A stretch of 64,000 bases of DNA from Acidobacteriaceae bacterium (GCA_003134815.1 PLCO01000021.1:1-64000); one strand, 5' to 3'; shown: positions 25,177 through 34,900, counted from the stretch's first letter. Notes: a model not told the origin generated them from the sequence alone. A program made the numbers and translations.

Positions 25177-25320
25177 AGGATTTCCTCCGGAAGCCGTCCC
25201 GGCTTTCTTGCCATCCTCACTCTAGCAGAGGTCTCGCACCCCTCGGCCATCCCTGCGCCCGCCAATTTTGTACACAAGAATTCCTCCGCCGCCAGACAGC
25301 TCAGCAGCTATCCTCTCTCC

Positions 25321-25908
25321 ATGCCTCACTCCGCGACCTTCAACGACATGTTCCAAATGCAGCTCCCCTTGCTGGAGAAGCTGCTTCGTCCCGCCATCGT
25401 CTACCTGGCGCTGGTGGTGCTGCTGCGCATCTTCGGCAAGCGCGAACTGGCGCAGCTCAACCCGTTCGACCTCGTCGTCCTGCTCTCGCTCTCAAACACT
25501 GTGCAGAACGCCATCATCGGCAACGACAACTCCGTCTCCGGCGGAATCATCGGCGCCGTCTCATTGCTGGCCGTCAACTGGCTCGTGGTCCGCTTGCTGT
25601 TCCGCTCGCCGCGGCTCACCCGCATGTTCGAAGGACGATCATCGGTCCTCATCCTCAACGGCCAGATTGACAAGAAGGCGCTACAGCGCGAGTCGCTCAC
25701 TCAGGTGGAACTGCTCGACGTGATTCACAAGCAGGGCTTCGATGGCATCCACAACGTGCAGCACTGCGAACTCCAGCCGAACGGCACATTCTATGTGGAG
25801 CCTTACGAGCCCTCCGCCGCCGACAAGCAGCACGAAGAGCTGCTGGCGCGGCTGGACGCGTTGCAAAGTCAGGTCGCTGCGCTACGGCCGCAGTCGGCGG
25901 GAGACTAG
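25321..25908 (+). CDS. DUF421 family membrane protein (YetF-like)
   Basis: 195 residues from the ATG at 25321; longer in-frame starts overlap manA antisense and add no conserved sequence. Three transmembrane helices lie in the first 90 residues, including the family signature RIFGKRELAQLNPFDLVVLL and LSNTVQNAIIG. A cytoplasmic DUF421 domain follows (VLILNGQIDKKALQRESLTQ, then ELLDVIHKQGFDGI). The C-terminus is a short coiled coil (EELLARLDALQSQVAAL). Family members in Bacillus (YetF, YrbG) are envelope proteins, some linked to spores; the role in this organism is unknown. It is divergent from manA. Confidence 0.88.
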   Translation: MPHSATFNDMFQMQLPLLEKLLRPAIVYLALVVLLRIFGKRELAQLNPFDLVVLLSLSNTVQNAIIGNDNSVSGGIIGAVSLLAVNWLVVRLLFRSPRLTRMFEGRSSVLILNGQIDKKALQRESLTQVELLDVIHKQGFDGIHNVQHCELQPNGTFYVEPYEPSAADKQHEELLARLDALQSQVAALRPQSAGD

Positions 25909-25933
25909 TTCGCGGCTGTGGCTGTCTCCGCGC

Positions 25934-26323
25934 TCAGCGCAGGACTTCGATCACCACTCCGGCCCGCACGCGCGCCCAAGCCTTATCCGTGGTCCAGGCG
26001 GTGGCTTTGTGCGCGATTGCGAGGGCGAGACATGCTCGATCGGCCAGCGAAAGCGCCGGTGAGGTCAAGCGTAGCTTCGCAGCGATTTTGGCTTGCTCCG
26101 GGTCGAAATCGACGGTTTGGGCCCCGATGCGAGAGAGGAGAAGCTCAATTGTGTCCTCTGGAACTCCAGCGCGAAGCAAGCGATCAAAGGTTTCGCTCCA
26201 ATTGAGAGTGCTTACGAGTGCCGTCTTCCGGGGATCGAGGAGCATTGCGGCGACTCGATCTCCTCCCGGCTCGTCTTGCATCATTGCCAGCAGCGCTGAG
26301 GCGTCTAGAACGATCCTATCCAC
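25934..26323 (-). CDS. VapC-like PIN-domain toxin
   Basis: 129 residues. PIN-domain ribonuclease with acidic residues at Asp7 (VLDASALLA), the Glu of NWSETFDRL, the Asp of SLADRACLALA and the Asp of WTTDKAW. This is the full set of four expected for an active VapC. The gene start overlaps the end of the AbrB-type antitoxin gene by 8 bp, the normal order (antitoxin first). Predicted to cleave RNA when free. It faces the DUF421 gene convergently with a 25-bp gap. Confidence 0.9.
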   Translation of the reverse strand: MDRIVLDASALLAMMQDEPGGDRVAAMLLDPRKTALVSTLNWSETFDRLLRAGVPEDTIELLLSRIGAQTVDFDPEQAKIAAKLRLTSPALSLADRACLALAIAHKATAWTTDKAWARVRAGVVIEVLR

Positions 26324-26636
26324 GGGAGTTCCTTTTCCCGCTGGAAGTGCGAATCTTCCGCCGCGCCACTGAGCGCCGATACTCCTCTTCTTCGCGCCGA
26401 TACTCCTCGCGGCGATCGCGGATCACGCCTTCGACCAAACTGACTCCCGGCTTAATGTGCTTCAACACTTCCGCCCGGATTTGCTCGATGGCCTGACGAC
26501 GCGACAAGACACGCAATTCCCTCTGCATAGGACTGAGGACCAGCCTGTCTCCAGGATTCCAGCCCATCTCCTTACGGATTCTTGCGGGTATAAACAATCT
26601 CCCGGTTCTATCGAGCAGCGCGGATTCATTGTCCAT
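26316..26636 (-). CDS. AbrB/SpoVT-type antitoxin of the VapBC pair
   Basis: 106 residues from the ATG at 26636, chosen because GGAGG lies 6 bp upstream; longer in-frame starts would include the probable promoter. The N-terminal swapped-hairpin AbrB domain reads LLDRTGRLFIPARIRKEMGW and PGDRLVLSP. The C-terminal half is very rich in Arg and Glu (RREEYRREEEEYRRS), as expected for the extended toxin-binding arm. It overlaps vapC by 8 bp. Autorepression is likely through the palindrome at 26696-26708. Confidence 0.85.
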   Translation of the reverse strand: MDNESALLDRTGRLFIPARIRKEMGWNPGDRLVLSPMQRELRVLSRRQAIEQIRAEVLKHIKPGVSLVEGVIRDRREEYRREEEEYRRSVARRKIRTSSGKRNSRG

Positions 26637-26686
26637 AAGGAGCCTCCGACCCAATTGTGGCATAAATTTCATCATCTCCCATTTAT

Positions 26687-26708
26687 TGTCAAGTATGGAA
26701 GATTTCCA
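26687..26708 (-). promoter_or_regulatory. Candidate vapBC promoter and operator
   Basis: On the minus strand a TTGACA (-35-like, 26692-26687) lies upstream of the antitoxin start. It is immediately preceded by a perfect palindrome TGGAA-GAT-TTCCA (26696-26708). Such palindromes next to the -35 box are usual autoregulation sites of antitoxins. The -10 box is not clear. Confidence 0.4.
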
Positions 26709-26885
26709 CAATATTACCACAATTTCACAAGAACTTGGTCTTGCGTTGGCGGTTTCACGGCCAGGCTCGTCACAGCGCGCCTTGTAACTCACTTCAACAT
26801 GGATGGCAGGGAATTCCCAAGGACAATTCTGGAGGAATCGCTCTTCCGCAGCTGGCGCCGCGGGCGCGTCCGCTTTAATGGCAAA

Positions 26886-28445
26886 TCATTCCCACTCGAT
26901 CGTGCCCGGCGGCTTCGACGTAATGTCGTACACCACGCGGTTGATTCCGCGCACCTCGTTCACAATGCGGTTGGAGATTTTCTTCAGCAGCTCGTACGAA
27001 AGCGGCGCCCAATCGGCGGTCATTCCGTCTTCCGACTGCACCGCGCGGATGGCGCATGTGTATGCGTAAGTACGCTGATCGCCCATCACGCCCACGCTCA
27101 TTACCGGTAGCAGTACGGCAAAGCTCTGCCAGATTTTTGTATAGAGTCCCGCGGCCTTGATCTCCGCCACAACGATCTCGTCTGCCTCCTGCAGTAGCGC
27201 CACGCGCTCCGGCGTCACCTCGCCCAGAATGCGCACCGCAAGCCCCGGCCCCGGAAACGGCTGCCGGCTCAGAATCTCCTCCGGCATTCCCAGATCGCGC
27301 CCGATGCGCCGGACTTCATCTTTAAACAAGTCGCGCAGCGGTTCTATCAATTTGAGCTTCATCCGCTCCGGCAGGCCGCCCACGTTGTGATGGCTCTTGA
27401 TGGTCTGGCTAGGCCCCTTCACGCTCGATGACTCGATTACGTCGGGATAAAGCGTACCCTGCACCAGCCACTCCAACTTGCCGTCTGGGCCGCCAGTCTC
27501 CTGCGCGATGCGATTGGCCTCGTCCTCGAAGACGGCGATGAACTCCGCGCCAATGCGCTTCCGCTTCACCTCGGGATCGGTCACTCCGGCCAGCCGCTCC
27601 AGAAAGCGCGCGCTCGCGTTCACCCCCACAATATTCAGCCCCAGCTTGCCGCGCAGGTTTTCCTGCACGCTCGTAAACTCGTTCTTGCGCAGGACTCCAT
27701 TGTTTACGAAGATGCAGGTCAGCCGGTTGCCGATCGCCTTATGCACCAGCACAGCCGCAACGGACGAATCCACGCCGCCTGAAAGTCCGCAGATCACATA
27801 CCCTTCGCCCACTTTCTCGCGGATTGCGGCCACGGTGCTCTCAATAAAATGCGCAGCCGTCCAGTCGCCGCGTGCCCCGCAAATGGCGAGGAAATTTCGA
27901 ATAATTTGCGAGCCCAGCGGCGTGTGGTGCACTTCCGGATGGAACTGCACGGCCCAGATGCCGAGTTCCTCGTTGGCGATTCCTGCCAGTGCGTTTTGCG
28001 TGACGGCGATGCGGCGAAATCCCTCAGGCAACTCCGCCGCTTCGTCTCCATGGCTCATCCATGCCTGAATTGTCGTGGGCAAGCCCGCGAACAGCGGCGT
28101 TGACAGGTCCTCGAGAATCACCTCGGCATGGCCATACTCCCGCTTCGGCGCGGAGAGCACCTTGCCGCCCAGGTGATGCACGATGTAATGCAGCCCGTAA
28201 CAAACGCCGAGCACCGGCATGCTCAGTTCCAGAATCGCCGGGTCCGCCGGCGGCGCGTCCGCGTCGTACACCGACGACGGGCCGCCTGAAAGAATCAACC
28301 CTATCGGCTTGAGCGCCCGAATCTCTTCGAGCGGCGCCGTACACGGCAGCACCACCGAAAACACATTCTGTTCGCGGATGCGACGCGCGATGAGCTGCGT
28401 GTACTGCGACCCGAAGTCGAGGATGACAATTGTCTGGGTGTCCAC
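26886..28445 (-). CDS. guaA: GMP synthase (glutamine-hydrolysing)
   Basis: 519 residues from a GTG start at 28445. Longer in-frame starts run into the toxin gene and give an extension absent from the family. It makes GMP from XMP, ATP and glutamine. The N-terminal class I amidotransferase begins [20 protein letters not shown], with the Cys in [10 protein letters not shown] and the His/Glu in [10 protein letters not shown]. The ATP pyrophosphatase domain has the P-loop [14 protein letters not shown]. The C-terminal dimerisation domain ends KPPGTIEWE, the universal GuaA terminus. It lies downstream of the YefM-YoeB module on the same strand, separated by 64 bp. Confidence 0.96.
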   Translation of the reverse strand: MDTQTIVILDFGSQYTQLIARRIREQNVFSVVLPCTAPLEEIRALKPIGLILSGGPSSVYDADAPPADPAILELSMPVLGVCYGLHYIVHHLGGKVLSAPKREYGHAEVILEDLSTPLFAGLPTTIQAWMSHGDEAAELPEGFRRIAVTQNALAGIANEELGIWAVQFHPEVHHTPLGSQIIRNFLAICGARGDWTAAHFIESTVAAIREKVGEGYVICGLSGGVDSSVAAVLVHKAIGNRLTCIFVNNGVLRKNEFTSVQENLRGKLGLNIVGVNASARFLERLAGVTDPEVKRKRIGAEFIAVFEDEANRIAQETGGPDGKLEWLVQGTLYPDVIESSSVKGPSQTIKSHHNVGGLPERMKLKLIEPLRDLFKDEVRRIGRDLGMPEEILSRQPFPGPGLAVRILGEVTPERVALLQEADEIVVAEIKAAGLYTKIWQSFAVLLPVMSVGVMGDQRTYAYTCAIRAVQSEDGMTADWAPLSYELLKKISNRIVNEVRGINRVVYDITSKPPGTIEWE

Positions 28446-28509
28446 GTTCCAGTGTGTCAGGGGGCGGTGCGGGATGTAAAGAACCGCCGCGCCGCTTTTC
28501 TTCAAATCG

Positions 28510-28788
28510 CTATTTGTAGTGATACCGCGCTTGCAGAAAGTCGATGCGGTCGGGGGTAACGCGGTAGACAAGACGGTGTTCCTGCGTGATGCGGCGGCTC
28601 CAGCAGACGGCAAGTTCATGTCGGAGTAGCTCCGGCTTGCCGATGCCTGCAAACGGGTCGGCAACGATTGCTTCCACCAGTTCCAGCGCCTTCAGCGCGG
28701 CCCTTCTGTCGTTCTTAATCCACCAGGCAAGGTCTTCACGAAACTTTGGCAGAAAATCGACCGCCCACTGGTTACTCTTGCTCATCAC
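28510..28788 (-). CDS. YoeB/Txe-family mRNA interferase toxin
   Basis: 92 residues. RelE-superfamily toxin of the YoeB/Txe branch: [26 protein letters not shown] block with the family GKPE motif, then the catalytic [15 protein letters not shown] and terminal LQARYHYK. The C-terminal Tyr-His-Tyr matches the conserved YoeB end, which carries the catalytic residues. It cleaves mRNA at the ribosomal A site in studied members. The start lies 6 bp after the antitoxin stop. The alternative ATG at 28785 would remove one Met. Confidence 0.92.
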   Translation of the reverse strand: MMSKSNQWAVDFLPKFREDLAWWIKNDRRAALKALELVEAIVADPFAGIGKPELLRHELAVCWSRRITQEHRLVYRVTPDRIDFLQARYHYK

Positions 28789-28794
28789 CGCGGA

Positions 28795-29115
28795 TTATCC
28801 TCGGTCGCCCGACAGCGTATCCAGGCCCAGCGAGCGACGCAGTTCCTTCAAGGCAGCGGTCGCGGGCTTTCCGGGAGCCTTCTTCTTGTCGTTCGCTTTA
28901 GACTCGGCCATTGCCTCCCGCAGCCGCTTCGCATTCGCAGGCGAACGCAGCAGGTACGCAGTCTCTTCTAGTCCAGCCAGCTCATCGGCGGCGATAATCG
29001 CCACATCGCGCGCGCCGCGTCGCTTTACCACCAGGACTTCCCGGTCGTCTGTCACGCGGTCGAGAAACGTCGCCAGATTTTCCCTAAGCGAGGTGTAAGT
29101 CGTTTCGATAGCCAT
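28795..29115 (-). CDS. YefM/Phd-family antitoxin
   Basis: 106 residues from the ATG at 29115; a TTG two codons upstream is possible. The Phd/YefM fold is shown by TTYTSLRENLATFLDRV, then REVLVVKRRGARDVAIIAADE and ETAYLLRSPANAKRL. These are the standard blocks of the DNA-binding dimer, with the toxin-binding helix after them. A Lys/Ala-rich extension (KANDKKKAPGKPATAALKEL) makes it about 20 residues longer than usual. It precedes yoeB by 6 bp and is likely the autorepressor of the pair. Confidence 0.9.
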   Translation of the reverse strand: MAIETTYTSLRENLATFLDRVTDDREVLVVKRRGARDVAIIAADELAGLEETAYLLRSPANAKRLREAMAESKANDKKKAPGKPATAALKELRRSLGLDTLSGDRG

Positions 29116-29181
29116 CGTCAATCACCCTGACATCAACTGTACAGCTTTCCTGTACATATTGTCAAAGTTGTTCAATCGTCG

Positions 29182-30258
29182 CTAAGGCAGTTTCTCCGCT
29201 TCAGCCACCGGATCCCAATGGTCCGCACCCGTCAGAAACATCCTCGGCCTGTACTGCGCCGCCTGCCGCGCCGTCAGTTGATGCGACCAGGAAACGCGAG
29301 CCGCCGCATTCGCTCCCGGCCCGCTATCGCGATACTCCGCGTAATAGGCCAGCGGCGTCGCGGTTGTCTTGCCCCATGCATTCCAGCCGGCGTGGTCTAC
29401 ATCGGCGGGCAGCTCCGTATCGATGTAGACCACGCGCGAATACGGCCGCCACGGCCGCCCAAGGCTGATTGTGTGGCGGCTGATCGTGTCCCGCGCGGGA
29501 GCGGCATCACCCGATCCCGCTCCCGCCTCAATCCCGCTCGTCACCTTGCTGTCGATGATCGCGTAGCCGGTAGTCTGCTGCGGCGACGTCCGCGATTGCG
29601 CGGTCAAATACCCTGGCCCGTTCGCATGGATCTCAGAGTGGTCGAATACCGCTGTCGCGTTGCCGAAGATGAAGTCCACCCCGCCTTCAATATAGGAGTC
29701 GACATAATATTGGCGCCCATAATCCGCGAAGAGCGTGTCCTGGTGGCCTAGAAAACGGCAGTGTTTGAAGATCGCGCGGTCAGCCCGCACCGCCGCAGCC
29801 ACCGCCTGCCCCGTGTTGCCTGCCGTGTTTTCAAACGTAATATTGTCCGCCTCGAAGCCGGTTCCGTTAATCTCCACCGTCTCGGTGAAAAACGTGCCGC
29901 CGGCCTGTTTGGCATTGAGGCTGTTCGTAATCACCACGTCCCCTGGAGTCTTCCCCATGCCCACCAGCGTGATGTTCGCGTGGTTCTGCGTCACGATCAC
30001 CCGCTCGTGATAGACGCCGGGCGCGATCTCGATATATACGCGTCCCGGCATTCCATTCGGCCCCACGCCCGCAAAAGGATGGTGGTCCATGGCCATCTGG
30101 ATCGTCGGAAACTCAGTGGTCCCTTCAATCCCGGTCTTCACATCGAGTGAGACGCGCACATGCACGTCCTGCCCACGCGCCAGGGGCTGAAAGCAAAAAC
30201 AAACCGCCAGGTTCAGCCCTCCGCAAATCGCCAGCACAATTCGAATTCTGTTCCGCAT
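29182..30258 (-). CDS. Secreted pectinesterase (carbohydrate esterase family 8)
   Basis: 358 residues with a signal peptide (about 1-30). It removes methyl esters from pectin. CE8 beta-helix motifs are in order: Gln151 in GNTGQAVAAAVRADRA, Gln173 and Asp174 in GHQDTLFADYGRQYYVD, the nucleophile Asp195 in GGVDFIFGNATAVFD, and the Arg/Trp block LGRPWRPYSRVVY. All catalytic residues are present and the length matches bacterial enzymes. It is the only pectin gene in the window. Together with the GH2, GH5 and CE15 enzymes it points to growth on plant cell walls. Confidence 0.93.
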   Translation of the reverse strand: MRNRIRIVLAICGGLNLAVCFCFQPLARGQDVHVRVSLDVKTGIEGTTEFPTIQMAMDHHPFAGVGPNGMPGRVYIEIAPGVYHERVIVTQNHANITLVGMGKTPGDVVITNSLNAKQAGGTFFTETVEINGTGFEADNITFENTAGNTGQAVAAAVRADRAIFKHCRFLGHQDTLFADYGRQYYVDSYIEGGVDFIFGNATAVFDHSEIHANGPGYLTAQSRTSPQQTTGYAIIDSKVTSGIEAGAGSGDAAPARDTISRHTISLGRPWRPYSRVVYIDTELPADVDHAGWNAWGKTTATPLAYYAEYRDSGPGANAAARVSWSHQLTARQAAQYRPRMFLTGADHWDPVAEAEKLP

Positions 30259-30619
30259 TTTTCTATTCTCTCGCTTCGCGGGCTATTTTGGCGCCTCTCG
30301 GCGAGCGCCATTCTTTCAACCCCTGCCGCAACCTTAACTCCGCCTCCACAGTTGACTTTTCCCGCTCGTTTTCGTCCAAACGCCGTCCGTCGCTCAAAAA
30401 CTGAAACGTGTACTGCTGGAGCCGGGGGGTATGGCGCGCACGGTGCGCCACGGCAGCCGGACAACAAACTATTTACCGGTCCAAGGCGGAAACTGGGGGC
30501 GAAACTAGGCACAACCCGCCCTCGCCTTTTACAATTCATCAGGGACTCCATCCCAACCCGGCACTGCTCGGGAACGATGAAACTTGGCGGCTCATACCGG
30601 ACCAGGATGAAGGAATAGC
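30259..30619. other. Divergent intergenic region, pectinesterase / lipoprotein cluster
   Basis: 361 bp between divergent genes, expected to hold both promoters. I find no RNA gene, repeat or credible reading frame. Confidence 0.5.
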
Positions 30620-32011
30620 ATGAAGTTCACGAAATTCGGCAAGGCGCTCGCGATCGGCGCACTTTCGGCGGCCATCGTATTTGGCGTGACGTCTTGCGTT
30701 GAGAGTTATACGGTTGGCTTCTTGTATGTAACGGGAACCGTCACCGTCTCTACCGGCAGCAATGGCATCGTCTCCGGCTTCAAAATCGATCACAACACGG
30801 GTCGGCTAACGCCAATCAACACGCTTCCTGTTGCTTCCGGCGGAGCCAACCCGGTGCGCGCCGTATTAACCCTCGGCAGCCGCTTCCTCTATGTCCTCAA
30901 TCGCGGCGTCACCGCCTCGGGAAGCGCCAATTGCTACGGCACCGGCGCCAACTCCTGCCTCAACTCCAACATCACGCAGTTTGCCGTCGGCGGCAATGGC
31001 GCTCTCACTCCACAGGAGACCTTTTTTACCCAGGGCATCAATCCCTTCCGTATGATTGCCGATGCCTCGGGCAGCTTTATTTTTGTCCTGGATCACGACG
31101 CTCCGGACAATGCCAGCCCATCGAGTACTGACAATTGCGCGCTCGCTCTGGGAAAATCGGTGACCACTTGTGGTGATATCACCGTCTTCAAGATCGATCA
31201 GTCCACTGGCCGCTTGTCGCTGGTGGAGAACCAACAGGTGACAGCGGTGTCCAGCGGCTCACCAATTACTTATTTCCCGGTCCCAGCCAATCCGGTCGAT
31301 TTTGTGTTGTCCGGCGGAGAACTCCTTACCCTCGCTGGCGCGCCCAATCCGACCGGATATCCCTATACAGGCGGCACTCTCGTCTCCCCGTATAGCTTCT
31401 CCAGTGGTTCCGGTCAGTTGACGCTCAGCCAGAACAGTTCCCAGTCGCTGTTCATTCAACAGGGCACGGCGATCGTCCAGGCTGGCGGCGTCATCTACGT
31501 CCTCGATAACGAGCCCATCACCATCAAACCTGGCACCGCCACCGCCTTCCTCCCAGGCACGTATCCCAGCCAGCTTCTGCCCTTTACCGTGGGTGCGGGT
31601 GGCGCGCTCAATGCGGAAACGGGTGGCGCGGTTCCCGATGACCTAAATCTCTCCAATCCCATCGAAGTTCTGTTGGAGAATAAGGGCAAGTTCCTTTATG
31701 TCGCCAACCAGGGGAACAACGTCATCGGGCCGAATTCGAATAGCGGGATCGCTGGGTACTTTCTCACCAACGTGCCTGCATTTAACTTGAGCTTCATCAC
31801 CGGGGAGCCCTTCGGCTCCGGGTCGGGCCCGCAGTGCATTGTGGAAGACCCCTCAAACCAGTTCATCTACGAAGCCAACCAATACGACTCAACCGTAACG
31901 GGACGCGTGGTCGATCCGAACAGCGGCATCCTCAACGATTTGCGCGTCGTCGATACGTACAAGCTTGAGGGCCCGGCGACGTGGTGCCTGGTTGATGGGC
32001 GCACAAGTTAG
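30620..32011 (+). CDS. Beta-propeller lipoprotein, lactonase-like (paralogue 1)
   Basis: 463 residues. The signal peptide ends in a lipobox VTSC, so the mature protein is a lipoprotein. The rest consists of repeated blades of about 45-60 residues with the YncE/6-phosphogluconolactonase-like pattern: FKIDHNTGRLTPI, RFLYVLNRG, FIFVLDHDAP, KFLYVANQGNNV and QFIYEANQYDSTV. These are cell-surface seven-blade propellers; enzymatic lactonase activity is unproven for this branch. It is the first of three consecutive paralogues with the same start context (GAAGGAA, then ATGAAGTTC). This copy has Val after the lipid Cys and extra Cys pairs in loops. Confidence 0.82.
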   Translation: MKFTKFGKALAIGALSAAIVFGVTSCVESYTVGFLYVTGTVTVSTGSNGIVSGFKIDHNTGRLTPINTLPVASGGANPVRAVLTLGSRFLYVLNRGVTASGSANCYGTGANSCLNSNITQFAVGGNGALTPQETFFTQGINPFRMIADASGSFIFVLDHDAPDNASPSSTDNCALALGKSVTTCGDITVFKIDQSTGRLSLVENQQVTAVSSGSPITYFPVPANPVDFVLSGGELLTLAGAPNPTGYPYTGGTLVSPYSFSSGSGQLTLSQNSSQSLFIQQGTAIVQAGGVIYVLDNEPITIKPGTATAFLPGTYPSQLLPFTVGAGGALNAETGGAVPDDLNLSNPIEVLLENKGKFLYVANQGNNVIGPNSNSGIAGYFLTNVPAFNLSFITGEPFGSGSGPQCIVEDPSNQFIYEANQYDSTVTGRVVDPNSGILNDLRVVDTYKLEGPATWCLVDGRTS

Positions 32012-32242
32012 TGCTTCGCCGCGTCCGCCCGCCGCAGACAGGCAGGAATTGGCGGACCGGTCCTCTTGCCAGGTTGGGATCCGTTCCGAGCCTGCGCGAA
32101 TTTACGGTCTGTCATCAGACCTTGGCTGGATTCCGGCGCCGCTGCTTGCTTTTGGCGCCGAAATTCGATTCGCCGGCACTCGTTCTTTTGACCGGCTTTT
32201 TGGGGCTGGCCTGCCTGCAGGCAGCGTGAATGAAAGATGCGC

Positions 32243-33502
32243 ATGAAGTTCAATAAATCGAGCCATCTCGTGCTGGTCGGCGCGGCCAGCCTGCTGGCAG
32301 CCTCAATCCTCACTGCCTGCTCCCAGTTGACGCAGACATTGACCGTTGACTTTGTTTTCGTGGCCTGCACCAAAGCCGCCGGCGCCGATAATTTCGGCGA
32401 AATCAATGTCTACGAGATCAACTCCGAATCAGGACGCATGCGCCAGATTCCCACTTCGCCATTCCCTTCGCAGGGACGCGACCCCGTGGCTGAGGCCGTC
32501 TCGGCCGGCTACGACAGCCTCTTCGTCGTCAACGAGGACGACAACACCATCGTGCAATTCGGCATCGGCACCGACGGCAAGCTCTATCCCTATAACACCG
32601 TCAATACTCCCGGGATTTTTCCCCTGGCCATCGCCGCAAACAAGTCGAATCTCTTTGTCGTCGATCTCTACCAGCCGCTTCCTCTCTGCTCGAATGCCGA
32701 TCCCTGCTCCGGCTCCATTGGAGTCTTTCCGCTTGCCGCCGCCAGTGGATCGACGCCGGTTGCCATCGGACCCGCGGTTGCCAACCCGGCCGTCAACGGG
32801 CAGTATTGGCCGCTTGCGCTCTCCGGCGCCAACGCTTCGCACGTCATCGTTCCCACGGCGGTTAACGTCCTCGCTTCCGGCGCAGATGTCTACGTAACCG
32901 CCTACGATTCCTCGGTCACGCCAAACGTTGGCTACGTCTTCGGTTTCTCTGTCGGCTCCGGTGGAGCGCTCACTCCGTTAAGCGGCTCTCCTTTTGCGGC
33001 CGGCGTCAAGCCTTCGGCCATTGCCAGCGACGCTACCAGCGCCTATGTCTACGTCACCGACTTCAGTAGCGCCAATGTGCGCGGATACGCGGTCGGCTCC
33101 GGCAATTTGACTCCGCTAAGCGGTAGTCCGTTCCGTGCCGGCAATCAGCCCTCCGCAATCGTCGTCGATACTTCCTATCCCTACGCTTACGTGGCCAACT
33201 CGCAGGACAGCACGATTACCGCCTACTCCATGTCTAGCGGCAAGCTGAGTTTTCTCGGCAACTCCGCTACGCCCACTACATTCTCGACAGGCTTGCAGCC
33301 GATCGCCATCGGAATCGATCCCTCGACGGAACATTTCCTTTACACCCTCAACTTTCTTGACAACACTGTCTCGGGCTTCGAGTTGAGCACCACTACCGGA
33401 ACACTTCTCGACTCGCAGAACTCTCCTTTCCTGACCAACGACCAGCCGACCGCGGTTGCGGCAATCCCGCACAACGGCACGGGAGGCGGCGTTCATCCGT
33501 GA
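32243..33502 (+). CDS. Beta-propeller lipoprotein, lactonase-like (paralogue 2)
   Basis: 419 residues from the ATG at 32243, which aligns with the MKF start of the other two paralogues (an ATG two codons earlier is possible). The lipobox LTAC is followed by Ser. Blades read INVYEINSESGRMRQIP, DSLFVVNEDDNTIVQF, YVTDFSSANVRGYAV, YAYVANSQDSTITAY and FLYTLNFLDNTVSGFEL. The closely repeated PFxAGxKPSAI and PFRAGNQPSAIVVD phrases mark successive blades. It is closer to paralogue 3 than to paralogue 1. Likely surface-exposed and possibly ligand-binding. Confidence 0.82.
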   Translation: MKFNKSSHLVLVGAASLLAASILTACSQLTQTLTVDFVFVACTKAAGADNFGEINVYEINSESGRMRQIPTSPFPSQGRDPVAEAVSAGYDSLFVVNEDDNTIVQFGIGTDGKLYPYNTVNTPGIFPLAIAANKSNLFVVDLYQPLPLCSNADPCSGSIGVFPLAAASGSTPVAIGPAVANPAVNGQYWPLALSGANASHVIVPTAVNVLASGADVYVTAYDSSVTPNVGYVFGFSVGSGGALTPLSGSPFAAGVKPSAIASDATSAYVYVTDFSSANVRGYAVGSGNLTPLSGSPFRAGNQPSAIVVDTSYPYAYVANSQDSTITAYSMSSGKLSFLGNSATPTTFSTGLQPIAIGIDPSTEHFLYTLNFLDNTVSGFELSTTTGTLLDSQNSPFLTNDQPTAVAAIPHNGTGGGVHP

Positions 33503-33622
33503 GACTGCATCCGCTCCAGCTATGGAGTCAATCGCACTTTCCCCGATTTACAATAAGCATGGGGACAACAACAACGAGTTTTCTTGGGGCTCATGTTTAC
33601 GGGCCCATGACGAAGGAAGCGC

Positions 33623-34831
33623 ATGAAGTTCAGCAAATTGAGCCAGCTTTTTCTGGTCTCTGCAATCGGCCTGATCCTGGCCACCTATTTCACTGCCTGC
33701 GATCTGGTTACCATTGACTATGTTTTCGTGGCCTGCTCCGCGGGCAGCTCGCCGGGCAGCAACGGGCAAATCTTCACCTACGCCGTCGATTCCCAGTCGG
33801 GCGCACTGCGCAGCGTCGCGCCGCCGGTAGATTCCGGCGGAACGGGCCCCATCGCCATGGCCACCACTTCCGACTATTTCAACGTTTACGTCGCCAACAA
33901 GGGCAACAACTCCGTGGTTCACTTTGCCCACGATGGCCACGGCCACCTGATCAAAAAAGACAGCATTACCTTGGCCAATGTTCCGGTCTCGATTGCCGTG
34001 AATCCCGCCAATACATATCTTTACGTCGTCTCGGGTACTTCCTCCTCCACGCTTACCGAGTACGCGCTCAGTTCAGGCGCCATCGGCTCGGCTGCGGCCA
34101 CAATCTCACTTTCAGTTCCCGGATTCACGGGCGACACATTGGTGCCCACGGCGGTCACCGTGCTCGCGAACAGCAATGCCGTTTACGTCGCTGCTTATGA
34201 CAAGTCGGCTTACAATCCCGGTGGGACGACTACCAGCAACGCCAATCCCGGCTGGCTGTTTGGGTACGCTGCCGGTTCCGGCGGCGCTTTAACGGCAGTC
34301 TCGGGCAGCCCCTACCAATCCGGCGTCAAACCGTCTGCATTGACCAGCGATCCCCTCAGCCGATTCGTCTACGTCACTGACTTCGCTTCCAACCAGCTGA
34401 TCGGCTATTCGGTGCTGTCCAGTGACGCACTGCAGTTCATGATCGACGGCCCCTTCAGAACCGGCAACGAGCCCACCTCCATCGCCATCGATCCGCGCGG
34501 AATCTTCATCTACATCAGTGATTCGCTCGATTCATCGGTCTCGGCCTACTCCATCGCCCTCCCTACCGGCACGCCCTCCACCAGTTTCAGCCTCGCAGGC
34601 TCCGGCGCCACCGCCACCGACACTGACCCGGTCTCGCTCATCGTCGATCCCGCTCTTGGCCGTTTTGTCTATACCGCCAACTATCTCGGCAACTCTGTCT
34701 CCGGCTTCACGCTCAATCCCAGTGACGGAACCATTGGGCCGACGCAGGCGACCCCGTACCCCACTGGCGCCAATCCAACCGTTCTGATCGCCGTCCCGCA
34801 TGGCAACCACCCCCTGTCTACCCCGCAGTAG
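33623..34831 (+). CDS. Beta-propeller lipoprotein, lactonase-like (paralogue 3)
   Basis: 402 residues. The lipobox FTAC is followed by Asp; in enterobacteria Asp at +2 retains lipoproteins in the inner membrane, but that rule may not hold here. Blades include IFTYAVDSQSGALRSV, FNVYVANKGNNSVVHF, RFVYVTDFASNQLIGY, IFIYISDSLDSSVSAY and RFVYTANYLGNSVSGF. The VDYVFVAC-like opening and the GSGGALTAVSGSPYQSGVKPSAL blade are shared with paralogue 2. A strong terminator lies 37 bp downstream, so the three genes probably end as one transcription unit. Confidence 0.82.
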   Translation: MKFSKLSQLFLVSAIGLILATYFTACDLVTIDYVFVACSAGSSPGSNGQIFTYAVDSQSGALRSVAPPVDSGGTGPIAMATTSDYFNVYVANKGNNSVVHFAHDGHGHLIKKDSITLANVPVSIAVNPANTYLYVVSGTSSSTLTEYALSSGAIGSAAATISLSVPGFTGDTLVPTAVTVLANSNAVYVAAYDKSAYNPGGTTTSNANPGWLFGYAAGSGGALTAVSGSPYQSGVKPSALTSDPLSRFVYVTDFASNQLIGYSVLSSDALQFMIDGPFRTGNEPTSIAIDPRGIFIYISDSLDSSVSAYSIALPTGTPSTSFSLAGSGATATDTDPVSLIVDPALGRFVYTANYLGNSVSGFTLNPSDGTIGPTQATPYPTGANPTVLIAVPHGNHPLSTPQ

Positions 34832-34867
34832 CAACACAGTCCATCCGCACGCAAAATAGCCTGACGC

Positions 34868-34900
34868 AAAAAAGCCCAGCCTTCGCGGCTGGGCTTTTTT
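34868..34900. terminator. Strong bidirectional Rho-independent terminator
   Basis: AAAAAAGCCCAGCC-TTCG-CGGCTGGGCTTTTTT-type hairpin with a GC-rich 9-bp stem flanked by A-run and T-run. It lies between the convergent lipoprotein and acyltransferase genes and can serve both. Confidence 0.9.
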
